A DNA stretch of 5,929 nucleotides from Bacillota bacterium (GTDB taxonomy: Bacteria > Bacillota > Clostridia > Christensenellales > Aristaeellaceae), in the NCBI GenBank assembly GCA_009787135.1, contig WRGP01000115.1:1-5929 (forward strand). The letters run 5' to 3'. Positions 1-5,929 of this stretch are shown one piece after another. The notes beneath the pieces are model-generated. The model did not search any database and had not been told where the DNA came from. It was given only the letters and a program-made list of their open reading frames with translations. Numbering within the stretch: position 1 is the stretch's first letter; every line of letters begins with the position of its first letter. The translations under genes and the position numbers were made by a program.

Positions 1-1
1 C

Positions 2-295
2 CTGATGCTCGTGCTGCATGCCGCGGACGAGGCGGGCATCCCCGTGTTCGGCTCGGAGGTGGAGCAGGTGGTGAACGGCTGCCTGGCCACGCAGGGCATT
101 GATTATGTCGAGCTTGGCAAGATGTGCGGGCGCATGGCCGCGGAAATCCTGAACGGAAACGCCGTGCCGGAGACCATGGCGGTGCGGCTGGTGGAGGAGT
201 GTACGCCCGCGTACAACGGCGAGGTCGCGGCGAAGCTGGGTATCGCGCTGCCGGAGGCGTACGCGGACGCGGAGAACGTGGCGGCGGGTGAATAA
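2..295 (+). CDS. ABC transporter substrate-binding protein, C-terminal part (TrpX-like, ABC_sub_bind family)
   Basis: This is the 3' end of a gene that begins upstream of the window; 97 codons are visible before the TAA at 293-295. The visible part has the closing lobe typical of the TrpX/ABC_sub_bind (PF04392) binding proteins: an AGIPVFGSEVEQV segment, then GIDYVELGKMCGRMAAEIL, then a C-terminal KLGIALPEAY tail. In this family the protein is exported, usually as a lipoprotein in Gram-positives, and delivers a small solute, possibly an amino acid or related compound, to the membrane permease. The signal peptide and lipobox would lie outside the window and cannot be checked. The permease and ATPase genes follow directly, which supports the assignment. 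The stop codon lies in the loop of a hairpin (285-309). The substrate cannot be read from the sequence. Confidence 0.9.
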   Translation: MMLVLHAADEAGIPVFGSEVEQVVNGCLATQGIDYVELGKMCGRMAAEILNGNAVPETMAVRLVEECTPAYNGEVAAKLGIALPEAYADAENVAAGE

Positions 296-309
296 ACCGC
301 GTTCACCCG
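285..309 (+). other. Stem-loop spanning the stop codon of the binding-protein gene
   Basis: CGGGTGAA at 285-292 is perfectly complementary to TTCACCCG at 302-309. This gives an 8-bp stem with a 9-nt loop that contains the TAA stop. Only three T residues follow (310-312), so it is a poor intrinsic terminator on the + strand. It stands 11 nt before a much stronger hairpin. Formation of an RNA structure in the cell is inferred. Confidence 0.5.
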
Positions 310-320
310 TTTGGAAAAAA

Positions 321-360
321 CGTCATCCCGTGAGAATTCCCGGATGCTCACGGGATGACG
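321..360 (+). other. Strong intercistronic stem-loop (perfect 14-bp stem)
   Basis: CGTCATCCCGTGAG at 321-334 and CTCACGGGATGACG at 347-360 are perfect reverse complements, with a 12-nt loop at 335-346. The + strand has no T-tract after the stem (CAAAGTTTGG follows), so full termination of the operon here is unlikely. Between a binding-protein gene and its permease gene, such a structure commonly protects the upstream mRNA 3' end or causes partial termination, so that binding protein is made in excess; that role is inferred. Read on the minus strand, the same stem is followed by six Ts (positions 320-315) and would be a canonical intrinsic terminator. Confidence 0.75.
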
Positions 361-397
361 CAAAGTTTGGCGCCATGATAAAAAGGGGTAGGCTGAA

Positions 398-1309
398 ATG
401 GATGTAATCCTGCGATTGTTTGTGAACGTGCTTGAGGAGGGCTTTATCTACGGCATCATGGCCATGGGTGTGTATATCACCTATAGCGTACTGCATTTCC
501 CGGACCTGTCCGTGGACGGCACATTTCCCTTGGGCGCGTGTGTGACAGCCGCTTTGATCCTCGCGGGCGTACATCCGGTGATCGCCCTTGGCTGCGCGTT
601 CTTCTGTGGCTGCGCGGCCGGGGCGGTCACCGGCTTTTTGCACGTGAAGCTGCGCATTTCCGATCTGCTCAGCGGCATTCTTGTCATGACGGGGCTTTGG
701 TCCGTGAATCTCGTGGTTCTTGGCGGGCGGGCTGTGGCGCCGTTTTATAACAAGCCTACCCTGTTTAGCACGGGTCTCGTCAAGCTGTTGCCGCAGGGCC
801 TGTATCTCCGCCGCGTGCTGATCGTCCTGTTTCTGACGGTGGTCATGGTCAAGCTCATCGCGGACCTGTACTATAGAACAAAATCAGGCCTGCTTCTGCG
901 CGCGGCCGGAGATAATGATCAATATGTTACGGCTCAGGGCGTGGATCCGGGCCGGATGAAAATGCTTGGCTTGATGCTGGGCAACGGCCTGGCCGCGCTG
1001 TCAGGCAGCGTGCTGGCGCAGCAGGCGGAGAGCGCGAGCGTGTCCAGCGGCACCGGCATGGTGGTTATGGGGCTGGCGTCGGTTATTATCGGCACCAGCC
1101 TCCTGCGGGGTTTCCGCTTTCTCAAACCCACGACGATGGTGATCGTCGGCTCGGTACTCTACAAGGCCGCCCTGGTCGCGGCCATGCAGTTGGGTTTGCC
1201 AACGAACTATCTGAAGCTGCTGATGGCCGTGCTGTTCGTCACCGCGCTGGTGACAGGCAACGCGCTGGACGGGAGGAGAAAGCAAAGTGCAAAGGCTTAT
1301 CGCGCCTGA
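398..1309 (+). CDS. ABC transporter permease (TrpY-like, COG4120/BPD_transp_2 type)
   Basis: This 303-residue integral membrane protein would form the translocation channel of the importer, probably as a homodimer since only one permease gene is present. About eight or nine hydrophobic segments can be seen, near residues 12-32, 43-59, 62-80, 90-110, 138-157, 187-207, 219-237, 246-264 and 270-288. Family hallmarks are the N-terminal GIMAMGVYITYSVLHFPDLS stretch (19-38) with VDGTFPLGA after it, and the cytoplasmic loop around 160-184 (RTKSGLLLRAAGDNDQ, then AQGVD), which should contact the ATPase. Further on are LGLMLGNGLAALSGSVLAQ (190-208) and MGLASVIIG (224-232). These match the permeases that accompany TrpX-type binding proteins and are distinct from LivH/LivM. 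The ATG has a purine-rich SD (AAGGGGTAGG, 383-392). Its 3' end overlaps the ATPase gene by 23 nt. The C-terminal tail is basic, as expected for the cytoplasmic side. The transported solute is unknown. Confidence 0.92.
   Translation: MDVILRLFVNVLEEGFIYGIMAMGVYITYSVLHFPDLSVDGTFPLGACVTAALILAGVHPVIALGCAFFCGCAAGAVTGFLHVKLRISDLLSGILVMTGLWSVNLVVLGGRAVAPFYNKPTLFSTGLVKLLPQGLYLRRVLIVLFLTVVMVKLIADLYYRTKSGLLLRAAGDNDQYVTAQGVDPGRMKMLGLMLGNGLAALSGSVLAQQAESASVSSGTGMVVMGLASVIIGTSLLRGFRFLKPTTMVIVGSVLYKAALVAAMQLGLPTNYLKLLMAVLFVTALVTGNALDGRRKQSAKAYRA
1271..1289 (+). promoter_or_regulatory. Shine-Dalgarno site and GTG start of the ATPase gene
   Basis: GGGAGGAG at 1271-1278 lies 8 nt upstream of GTG 1287-1289, inside the end of the permease gene. 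The next in-frame ATG (1317) has no SD before it, which favours the GTG. The 23-nt overlap suggests translational coupling of permease and ATPase. Confidence 0.75.
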
Positions 1310-2090
1310 CGTTCCCATGGTGCGGATGCAAAACATCCATAAAACGTTCAACCCTGATTCTGTGAACGAGCGGACAGTGTTTGCGGGCTTTAGCCTCACG
1401 ATCTGGCAGGGGGATTTTGTTTCCGTTATCGGCAGCAACGGATCGGGCAAAACTACGCTTCTCAACCTCCTGTGCGGCAGCGTTGCCGCGGACAGGGGAT
1501 GCGTTGAGGTGGCGGGGGAATGCGTGGACAGGCTCAAAGAATTTCAGCGGGCGCGGTTCATCGGGAGGGTTTATCAGGACCCGGCCAAGGGCACCTGCGC
1601 CAACCTGACTATTTTGGAGAATATAGCGCTGGCCGATAACAAGGGAAAGCCGTATTGGCTTGGCAACGGCGTAAATAGGCGGCGCCTGGACACATACCGC
1701 GCCATGGTGGAGCCGCTTGGTTTGGGGCTCGAAAATCAAATGCACCTGGCTGTCGGAAGCTTATCGGGCGGGCAACGGCAGGCCTTGGCGCTGCTCATCT
1801 GCACGATGACGCCCATTGATCTGCTGATCCTGGACGAGCATACCGCGGCGCTGGATCCGCGCTCCTCGGAGACGGTGATGGAACTGACGGAGCGCGTTGT
1901 GAAGGAAAAGAAGCTGACGACGCTGATGGTCACGCATAACCTGCGCTTTGCCGTGGAGCATGGAAACCGCCTGCTGATGATGCATCAGGGAGAGGTGGTT
2001 GTGGATGCCGCCGATGAAAAGCGCGGCGATTATTCGGTGGATGAGCTGCTGAGAATCTTTAATGAGATTAGCGTTGAGGTGGGGAATTGA
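1287..2090 (+). CDS. ABC transporter ATP-binding protein (TrpZ-like, COG1101 type)
   Basis: This 267-residue cytoplasmic ATPase powers the importer. All nucleotide-binding motifs are intact: Walker A GSNGSGKT (49-56), Q-loop Gln97 in YQDP, signature LSGGQ (159-163), Walker B LLILDE (179-184) with catalytic Glu184, D-loop ALD (188-190) and switch His217 in VTHN. The reading HTAALDP just after Walker B, and the C-terminal DEKRGDYSVDELLRIF segment (243-258), are typical as I recall of the ATPase paired with TrpX-type binding proteins, and separate it from LivF/LivG. Length is normal for the family. The start is the GTG at 1287, chosen for its SD (GGGAGGAG, 8 nt away); starting at ATG 1317 would drop ten residues without touching a motif. 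It is the last gene of the transporter operon; no terminator is visible in the 31 nt before the next promoter, so some read-through into glnS is possible. Confidence 0.95.
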   Translation: MQRLIAPDVPMVRMQNIHKTFNPDSVNERTVFAGFSLTIWQGDFVSVIGSNGSGKTTLLNLLCGSVAADRGCVEVAGECVDRLKEFQRARFIGRVYQDPAKGTCANLTILENIALADNKGKPYWLGNGVNRRRLDTYRAMVEPLGLGLENQMHLAVGSLSGGQRQALALLICTMTPIDLLILDEHTAALDPRSSETVMELTERVVKEKKLTTLMVTHNLRFAVEHGNRLLMMHQGEVVVDAADEKRGDYSVDELLRIFNEISVEVGN

Positions 2091-2121
2091 GGGAATCGGG
2101 CGGATATTGTACGGAAATTGG

Positions 2122-2150
2122 TTGACGCTTGTCCAAGAGTGGGATATACT
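2122..2150 (+). promoter_or_regulatory. Sigma-A type promoter of glnS
   Basis: A -35 box TTGACG (2122-2127) and a -10 box TATACT (2145-2150) are separated by exactly 17 nt; each matches the consensus at five of six positions. Transcription would start near 2157, giving a leader of about 50 nt before the glnS ATG. This is too short for a T-box riboswitch, and none is seen. The promoter makes glnS, and possibly gltX, independent of the transporter operon. Confidence 0.8.
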
Positions 2151-2166
2151 AAACCATTCTGTTTAG
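2149..2166. promoter_or_regulatory. Operator-like palindrome over the glnS -10 box and start point
   Basis: CTAAAC (2149-2154) and GTTTAG (2161-2166) are a perfect 6-bp inverted repeat with a 6-nt spacer. The left arm includes the last two bases of the -10 box and the predicted start point falls in the spacer, which is where a repressor would block RNA polymerase. As it begins upstream of the start point it is more likely a DNA site than an RNA hairpin. A 6-bp repeat could occur by chance in a region this size. Confidence 0.35.
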
Positions 2167-2196
2167 CGTGGGTGAACGGCATGTCAGCCAACGAAT

Positions 2197-2212
2197 GGGA
2201 GGTCATACCATG
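2197..2212 (+). promoter_or_regulatory. Shine-Dalgarno site fixing the glnS start
   Basis: GGGAGG at 2197-2202 is 7 nt before ATG 2210-2212. The upstream in-frame GTG (2168) and ATG (2195) are poorer candidates: the ATG overlaps this SD, and the GTG is only about 11 nt from the predicted transcription start. Confidence 0.8.
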
Positions 2213-3895
2213 ACGGACGCGAAAGCGGCGCGCGCCAATTTCATCTGGGATATCATTGACGAGGATTTGAAGGCCGGCAAAAACGACGGCCGCGTGCATA
2301 CGCGCCTTCCCCCCGAGCCAAACGGCTGGCTGCACATCGGCCACGCGAAAAACATCTACGTCAACGCCGGAACCGCCGAGCATTTCGGCGGCCTGTGCAA
2401 CCTGCGCTTTGATGATACGAACCCGGCTAAGGAAGATCAGGAATTCGTTGACGCCATCATGGCCGATATCCGCTGGCTGGGCTACGATTGGAACGGTGGC
2501 CTGTTCTTCGGCTCCAGCTATTTTGACAAGTGCTATGAGCTGGCGGAAAAGCTGATCCAAGACGGCAAGGCGTATGTCTGCGACCTGCCGCAGGAGGAGA
2601 TGCGCGCCTACCGCGGCACGCTGACGCGGCCCGGCCAAAACAGCCCGTACCGGGACCGTTCGGCGGAAGAAAACCTTGACCTCTTCCGGCGTATGCGGGC
2701 CGGGGAATTTGAAAACGGAAGCCGCGTGCTTCGCGCGAAGATCGATATGGCGTCGCCGAACATCAACATGCGCGACCCCACGCTCTACCGCATTCTGCAC
2801 ATGCCCCACCACCAGACGGGCGACAAGTGGTGCATCTACCCGATGTACGACTTCGCCCACCCGATCCAGGACGCGATTGAGGGCATTACACACTCGATGT
2901 GCTCGCTGGAATATGAGGATCACCGCCCGCTGTATGATTGGGTCGTGGAGGCATGCGCGTTCGCGAACCACCCGCGCCAGATTGAATACGCGCGGCTGAA
3001 CCTGACGAACACGCTGCTCAGCAAGCGCTTTTTGCGAAGGCTTGTGGAGGAAGGCCACGTCCGGGGCTGGGACGATCCCCGCATGCCCACGCTGGCCGCG
3101 ATGCGCCGCCGCGGCTATACGCCCGAGGCCATTCGCGATTTCATTGAGCGCGCCGGTGTGGCAAAGGCTGATTCTGTCGTGGACATGGCGCTGCTGGAAC
3201 ACTGCGTGCGCGGGCATTTGGGTGAAATCGCGCCGCGCGCCATGGCCGTGCTGCGGCCGCTGAAGGTGACGCTTACGAATTGGCCGGAAGAAAAGCGAGA
3301 TCCTCTCACGGCGGAGAACCATCCAAATCATCCCGAGATGGGCACGCATGAGGTCGTATTCGGCCGCACGCTCTATATTGAACAGGAAGATTTTATGGAA
3401 AACCCGTCTGGCAAATTTTTCAGGCTCAAGCCGGGCGGCGAGGTGCGGCTCAAGGGCGCGTATATCATCCGCTGCGACGATTTTGTGAAGGATGAAAGCG
3501 GCAAGGTGACGGAGCTTTTGTGCACCGTTGACACGGCAAGCCGTTCCGGTTCCCAGGGCGCGGGCCGAAAGGTCAAAGGCACGCTGCACTGGGTGAACGC
3601 GGAGGATGCCGTACCCTTTGAAGCTAGGGTATACGAGCCGATGCTTCTGGATGACGAAGCGGTCGCGGAGGATGCCGAAGGCGGCGAGCCCATGCCGGAC
3701 AAGAAGGATTTTATCGCGCGCCTCAATCCAAATTCCATGGAAATCCTTACCGGCTGCATGGCCGAGCCGTGGCTTAAAGAAGCCAAAGACGGCGACAAAT
3801 TTCAGTTTCTGCGCGTGGGCTATTTCTGCAAGGACAGGGACGGTTTTGTGTTTGACCGCACCGTCGGCCTGAAGGATAGCTTTACGAAAAAATGA
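2210..3895 (+). CDS. glnS: Glutaminyl-tRNA synthetase (GlnRS)
   Basis: This enzyme joins glutamine to tRNA-Gln using ATP in the cytoplasm. At 561 residues it is close to the E. coli enzyme (554). It is a class I synthetase: PPEPNGWLHIGHAKN carries the HIGH motif (42-45), RFDDTNPAKED lies at 66-76, and LLSKR (269-273) is the KMSKS-type loop, as in E. coli VMSKR. GWDDPRMPT and RRRGYTPEAI (286-308) are GlnRS hallmarks. The C-terminal 200 or so residues form the two anticodon-binding beta-barrels, with APRAMAVL (341-348) at the junction. Tyr213 and Cys231 (ITHSMCSLEY) match E. coli Tyr211 and Cys229, the amino-acid pocket, with the same spacing; this points to glutamine rather than glutamate. The start is ATG 2210 because GGGAGG (2197-2202) lies 7 nt upstream. 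An in-frame GTG at 2168 would add 14 residues but has no good SD and lies very close to the promoter. Confidence 0.97.
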   Translation: MTDAKAARANFIWDIIDEDLKAGKNDGRVHTRLPPEPNGWLHIGHAKNIYVNAGTAEHFGGLCNLRFDDTNPAKEDQEFVDAIMADIRWLGYDWNGGLFFGSSYFDKCYELAEKLIQDGKAYVCDLPQEEMRAYRGTLTRPGQNSPYRDRSAEENLDLFRRMRAGEFENGSRVLRAKIDMASPNINMRDPTLYRILHMPHHQTGDKWCIYPMYDFAHPIQDAIEGITHSMCSLEYEDHRPLYDWVVEACAFANHPRQIEYARLNLTNTLLSKRFLRRLVEEGHVRGWDDPRMPTLAAMRRRGYTPEAIRDFIERAGVAKADSVVDMALLEHCVRGHLGEIAPRAMAVLRPLKVTLTNWPEEKRDPLTAENHPNHPEMGTHEVVFGRTLYIEQEDFMENPSGKFFRLKPGGEVRLKGAYIIRCDDFVKDESGKVTELLCTVDTASRSGSQGAGRKVKGTLHWVNAEDAVPFEARVYEPMLLDDEAVAEDAEGGEPMPDKKDFIARLNPNSMEILTGCMAEPWLKEAKDGDKFQFLRVGYFCKDRDGFVFDRTVGLKDSFTKK

Positions 3896-3909
3896 TTGGA
3901 TGCGATGTG

Positions 3910-3927
3910 TAAGGGATTTATCCCTTA
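3910..3927 (+). other. Stem-loop in the glnS-gltX gap
   Basis: TAAGGGA (3910-3916) and TCCCTTA (3921-3927) form a perfect 7-bp stem with a TTTA tetraloop, 14 nt after the glnS stop. No T-tract follows, so it does not look like an intrinsic terminator. The left arm resembles the gltX SD region (TAAGGAG, 3974-3980), and the right arm could pair with TAAGG at 3974-3978 instead. Downstream lie a GC-rich stretch and a run of eight Cs (3959-3966). Any regulatory effect is speculative. Confidence 0.4.
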
Positions 3928-3988
3928 GGCAGGGGTCTGGCGGCGGCGCTCCCAGTATCCCCCCCCATCCCCGTAAGGAGTATTCCCC

Positions 3989-5428
3989 ATGAACGTTCGC
4001 ACGCGGTTTGCCCCCAGCCCGACGGGGTATATGCACGTCGGCGGCTTACGTACAGCGCTGTATGCGTACCTGTATGCCCGCCATGAGAAGGGCACGTTTA
4101 TCCTGCGTATTGAGGACACGGACCAGGAGCGTGAGGTGCCGGGCGCGCTGGAGAAGATCTACGAATCCCTGCGGGAGGCCGGGCTTTCCTATGATGAGGG
4201 CCCGGACGCCGGCGGGGATTTCGGCCCGTACATTCAGTCCCGGCGGCAGGCGGCCTATCTGCCGCATGCCTTGGAACTCATTGAAAAAGGCGCGGCGTAT
4301 CCGTGCTTTTGCACCAAGGAGCGGCTGGAGAAGGCCCGCGAGGCGGCGGAAAAAAAAGGCGAGACGTTTAAGTACGACAAGCACTGTCTGGGGATTCCAA
4401 AGGACGAGGCGAAGCGCCGCATTGACGCGGGCGAGCCGTATGTCATCCGCCAAAACATGCCGGTCACAGGCAAGGCGTCCTTTGACGACGTGCTCTACGG
4501 CCATGTGGAGGTGGATTGCGCCACGCTGGATGATACCGTGCTCATCAAGGCGGATGGCATGCCGACCTATAACTTCGCCAACGTGATCGACGACCATCTC
4601 ATGCGCGTTTCGCATGTCATGCGCGGCACGGAGTATCTCTCTTCCGCGCCAAAGTATAATCTCCTGTACGACGCGTTTGGATGGGAGAAGCCGTGCTATG
4701 TCCACTTGGCCCCCGTGATGGCGGACGCGCATCGAAAGCTGTCCAAGCGCCACGGCGACCCGACGTTTGAGGATCTATTGAACGAAGGGTACTTAAGCGA
4801 GGCGATCGTCAACTACATCGCGCTGCTGGGCTGGAGCCCGGGGAACGACCAGGAGTTTTTTACCCTTGCCGAGCTGGAGGCGGCGTTTCAGCTGAAGGGC
4901 CTGAGCAAATCCCCCGCCATTTTTGACAAGGATAAGCTGACGTGGATGAACAGCGAGTATATCCGCAATCTGCCCTTTGACCGCTATCTGGCGCTTGCCA
5001 TGCCTTGGTTTGGGCAGGCCGGGGTTCTGGCGGCGGATACCCGGCGCCTTGCGGAGCTGACGCAGGGCCGCACGGAAGTGTTCGGCCGTATCCCGGACAT
5101 GGTGGATTTTCTTGCCGCGATGCCGGACTTTGACCCGGAGCTGTATAGCAATAAAAAGATGAAAACCGATCCGGCGGCAGCCAAACACGCGCTCGCGCTT
5201 GTCCGGCCCGTGCTCGCGGCCGTTGATGACTGGCGGGAGGCGCCCCTGCATGACGCGCTCATGGCTGCCATCGCGAACAGCGGCATGAAGAACGGGCAGG
5301 TGCTCTGGCCGCTGCGCATCGCCATCTCTGGCCGGCTGGCCACGCCGGGCGGCGCGATAGAGATCGCCTACCTGCTGGGCAAAGCGGAGACGCTCAGGCG
5401 GGTGGACGCGGCGGCGGCAAAGCTTTAG
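3989..5428 (+). CDS. gltX: Glutamyl-tRNA synthetase (GluRS)
   Basis: This enzyme charges tRNA-Glu with glutamate in the cytoplasm. Its 479 residues are normal for bacterial GluRS. The class I motifs are RFAPSPTGYMHVGG (6-19, HIGH-type) and HRKLSKRHGD (248-257, KMSKS-type). FILRIEDTDQER (37-48) and the tRNA-acceptor region with DGMPTYNFANVIDDHLM (189-205) are typical. Cys106, Cys108, Tyr129 and Cys133 reproduce the C-x-C...Y-x3-C zinc site described for E. coli GluRS. Arg212 in MRGTEYL corresponds to the Arg that holds the glutamate carboxylate. Arg361, eight residues after an RR pair, aligns by eye with Arg358 of Thermus GluRS, associated with rejecting tRNA-Gln. The C-terminus (GQVLWPLRIAISG, 436-448) is the anticodon-binding cage. 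The start is supported by AAGGAG (3975-3980), 8 nt upstream. It follows glnS by 93 nt with no clear terminator or strong promoter between them, so co-transcription is likely. Confidence 0.97.
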   Translation: MNVRTRFAPSPTGYMHVGGLRTALYAYLYARHEKGTFILRIEDTDQEREVPGALEKIYESLREAGLSYDEGPDAGGDFGPYIQSRRQAAYLPHALELIEKGAAYPCFCTKERLEKAREAAEKKGETFKYDKHCLGIPKDEAKRRIDAGEPYVIRQNMPVTGKASFDDVLYGHVEVDCATLDDTVLIKADGMPTYNFANVIDDHLMRVSHVMRGTEYLSSAPKYNLLYDAFGWEKPCYVHLAPVMADAHRKLSKRHGDPTFEDLLNEGYLSEAIVNYIALLGWSPGNDQEFFTLAELEAAFQLKGLSKSPAIFDKDKLTWMNSEYIRNLPFDRYLALAMPWFGQAGVLAADTRRLAELTQGRTEVFGRIPDMVDFLAAMPDFDPELYSNKKMKTDPAAAKHALALVRPVLAAVDDWREAPLHDALMAAIANSGMKNGQVLWPLRIAISGRLATPGGAIEIAYLLGKAETLRRVDAAAAKL

Positions 5429-5491
5429 GAAGCCGTCAGCCTGGTGTTGGAACGGCGGATAAAAAAGCGGGAGCGGAGGAGAGGCAAGCGC

Positions 5492-5929
5492 ATGCATGAC
5501 GTGTCGATCATCAGTATAAGGGAGCGGCCGGAATGGCTTGAACGCGGCGCGGACTATTTTTCCGCAAGGTGGCATATGGACAGGCAGCTATATGCTGACA
5601 GCATGCAGGACAGCCTGCGAGAGGATACGCAGGTGCCGCGCTGGTATTGTATGCTGGCTGGCGGCGCGATTGTCGGCGGGTTCGGGCTCGTTGAAAATGA
5701 TTTTATGGTCAGGGACGACTTATGCCCGTGGCTGTGCGCGCTGTACATTGAGCCGTCGGAACGCGGACGGGCGCTTGGCGCGAAGCTTCTGGCGCACGGC
5801 CGCCGCGAAGCGTATACACTTGGCTTTGCAAAGGTGTATCTCAATACCGATCATGTTGGCTACTATGAAAAGTACGGCTGGCGCTGGATGGGTGATTTTG
5901 CGCATCAAAGCGGGGAGAACGCGCGCGTT
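5492..5929 (+). CDS. GNAT-family N-acetyltransferase, N-terminal part (runs off the window)
   Basis: An open frame starts at ATG 5492 and is still open at the window end, giving 146 residues. The fold is GNAT: a WYCMLAGGAIVGGFGLVEN strand pair (51-69), then LCALYIEPSERGRALGAKLL (81-100), which is motif A with the acetyl-CoA pyrophosphate loop RGRALG (91-96), and VYLNTDHVGYYEKYGW (115-130), the usual C-terminal part where Tyr125 occupies the position of the common catalytic tyrosine. The loop has Ala94 where the consensus Q/R-x-x-G-x-G/A normally has Gly. The acceptor substrate cannot be told from the sequence; proteins of this type modify small amines, antibiotics or protein N-termini. An SD-like GGAGGAGAGG (5475-5484) precedes the ATG. 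The 63-nt gap after gltX shows no good terminator, so the gene may share the glnS-gltX transcript. It lacks a full C-terminus only because of the window edge. Confidence 0.85.
   Translation, partial: MHDVSIISIRERPEWLERGADYFSARWHMDRQLYADSMQDSLREDTQVPRWYCMLAGGAIVGGFGLVENDFMVRDDLCPWLCALYIEPSERGRALGAKLLAHGRREAYTLGFAKVYLNTDHVGYYEKYGWRWMGDFAHQSGENARV

Noticed and set aside
2168..2209. Upstream GTG start adding 14 residues to GlnRS
   Set aside because: No good SD, only about 11 nt from the predicted transcription start, and the ATG at 2210 has a strong SD; family alignment also begins after it.
2091..2209. T-box or other riboswitch upstream of glnS
   Set aside because: The leader from the predicted start is only about 50 nt, and no T-box conserved sequence or terminator hairpin is visible.
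3852..3880. Possible promoter for gltX inside the end of glnS (TTGACC, 17 nt, GATAGC)
   Set aside because: The -35 box is good, but the -10 box matches only three positions and the bases encode conserved GlnRS residues.
2030..4036. A 668-codon open frame on the minus strand covering all of glnS
   Set aside because: It is antisense to a clearly conserved synthetase gene, its translation shows no recognisable domain and is rich in Arg, Ala and His, and long antisense frames are expected in GC-rich coding DNA.
5432..5456. Possible terminator after gltX (GCCGT / ACGGC, 5-bp stem, 15-nt loop)
   Set aside because: The stem is short, the loop is long and an A-rich rather than T-rich stretch follows.
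4793..5575. A 260-codon minus-strand frame opposite gltX and the gap after it
   Set aside because: Shadow of gltX coding; no recognisable domain in the translation.

Overview
The window is a compact, GC-rich (roughly 60% by eye), single-direction stretch of bacterial chromosome. All five supported genes lie on the + strand, with short gaps and purine-rich Shine-Dalgarno sites. Strong SD sites, a sigma-A type promoter, a TrpXYZ-type transporter and the protein sequences suggest a GC-rich Bacillota of the Clostridia type, perhaps a gut anaerobe. That is inference; there is no rRNA or other direct marker.

Region 1 (1-2090) is an ABC importer operon in the order substrate-binding protein (3' end only), permease, ATPase. 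It belongs to the uncharacterised-substrate family that includes the streptococcal TrpXYZ system. Two stem-loops, one with a perfect 14-bp stem, fill much of the 102-nt gap between the binding-protein and permease genes. Permease and ATPase genes overlap by 23 nt, the ATPase using a GTG start.

Region 2 (2091-5428) opens with a clear promoter (TTGACG, 17 nt, TATACT) whose -10 box is overlapped by a small palindrome. It drives glnS (glutaminyl-tRNA synthetase), followed 93 nt later by gltX (glutamyl-tRNA synthetase). Key residues split as expected: GlnRS has the Cys of true GlnRS in the amino-acid pocket, whereas GluRS has the carboxylate-binding Arg and an Arg aligning with the anticodon-discriminating Arg358 of the Thermus enzyme. 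Together they suggest direct, separate charging of tRNA-Gln and tRNA-Glu, rather than the GatCAB transamidation route common in Bacillota.

Region 3 (5429-5929) holds the 5' part of a GNAT-family acetyltransferase gene that runs off the window end, probably co-transcribed with gltX because no terminator is visible.

I found no mobile element, CRISPR array, tRNA, rRNA or clear novel system. The points most worth a second look are the intercistronic hairpins, the glnS operator-like palindrome and the glnS-gltX pairing. No gap exceeds 300 bases without a gene.
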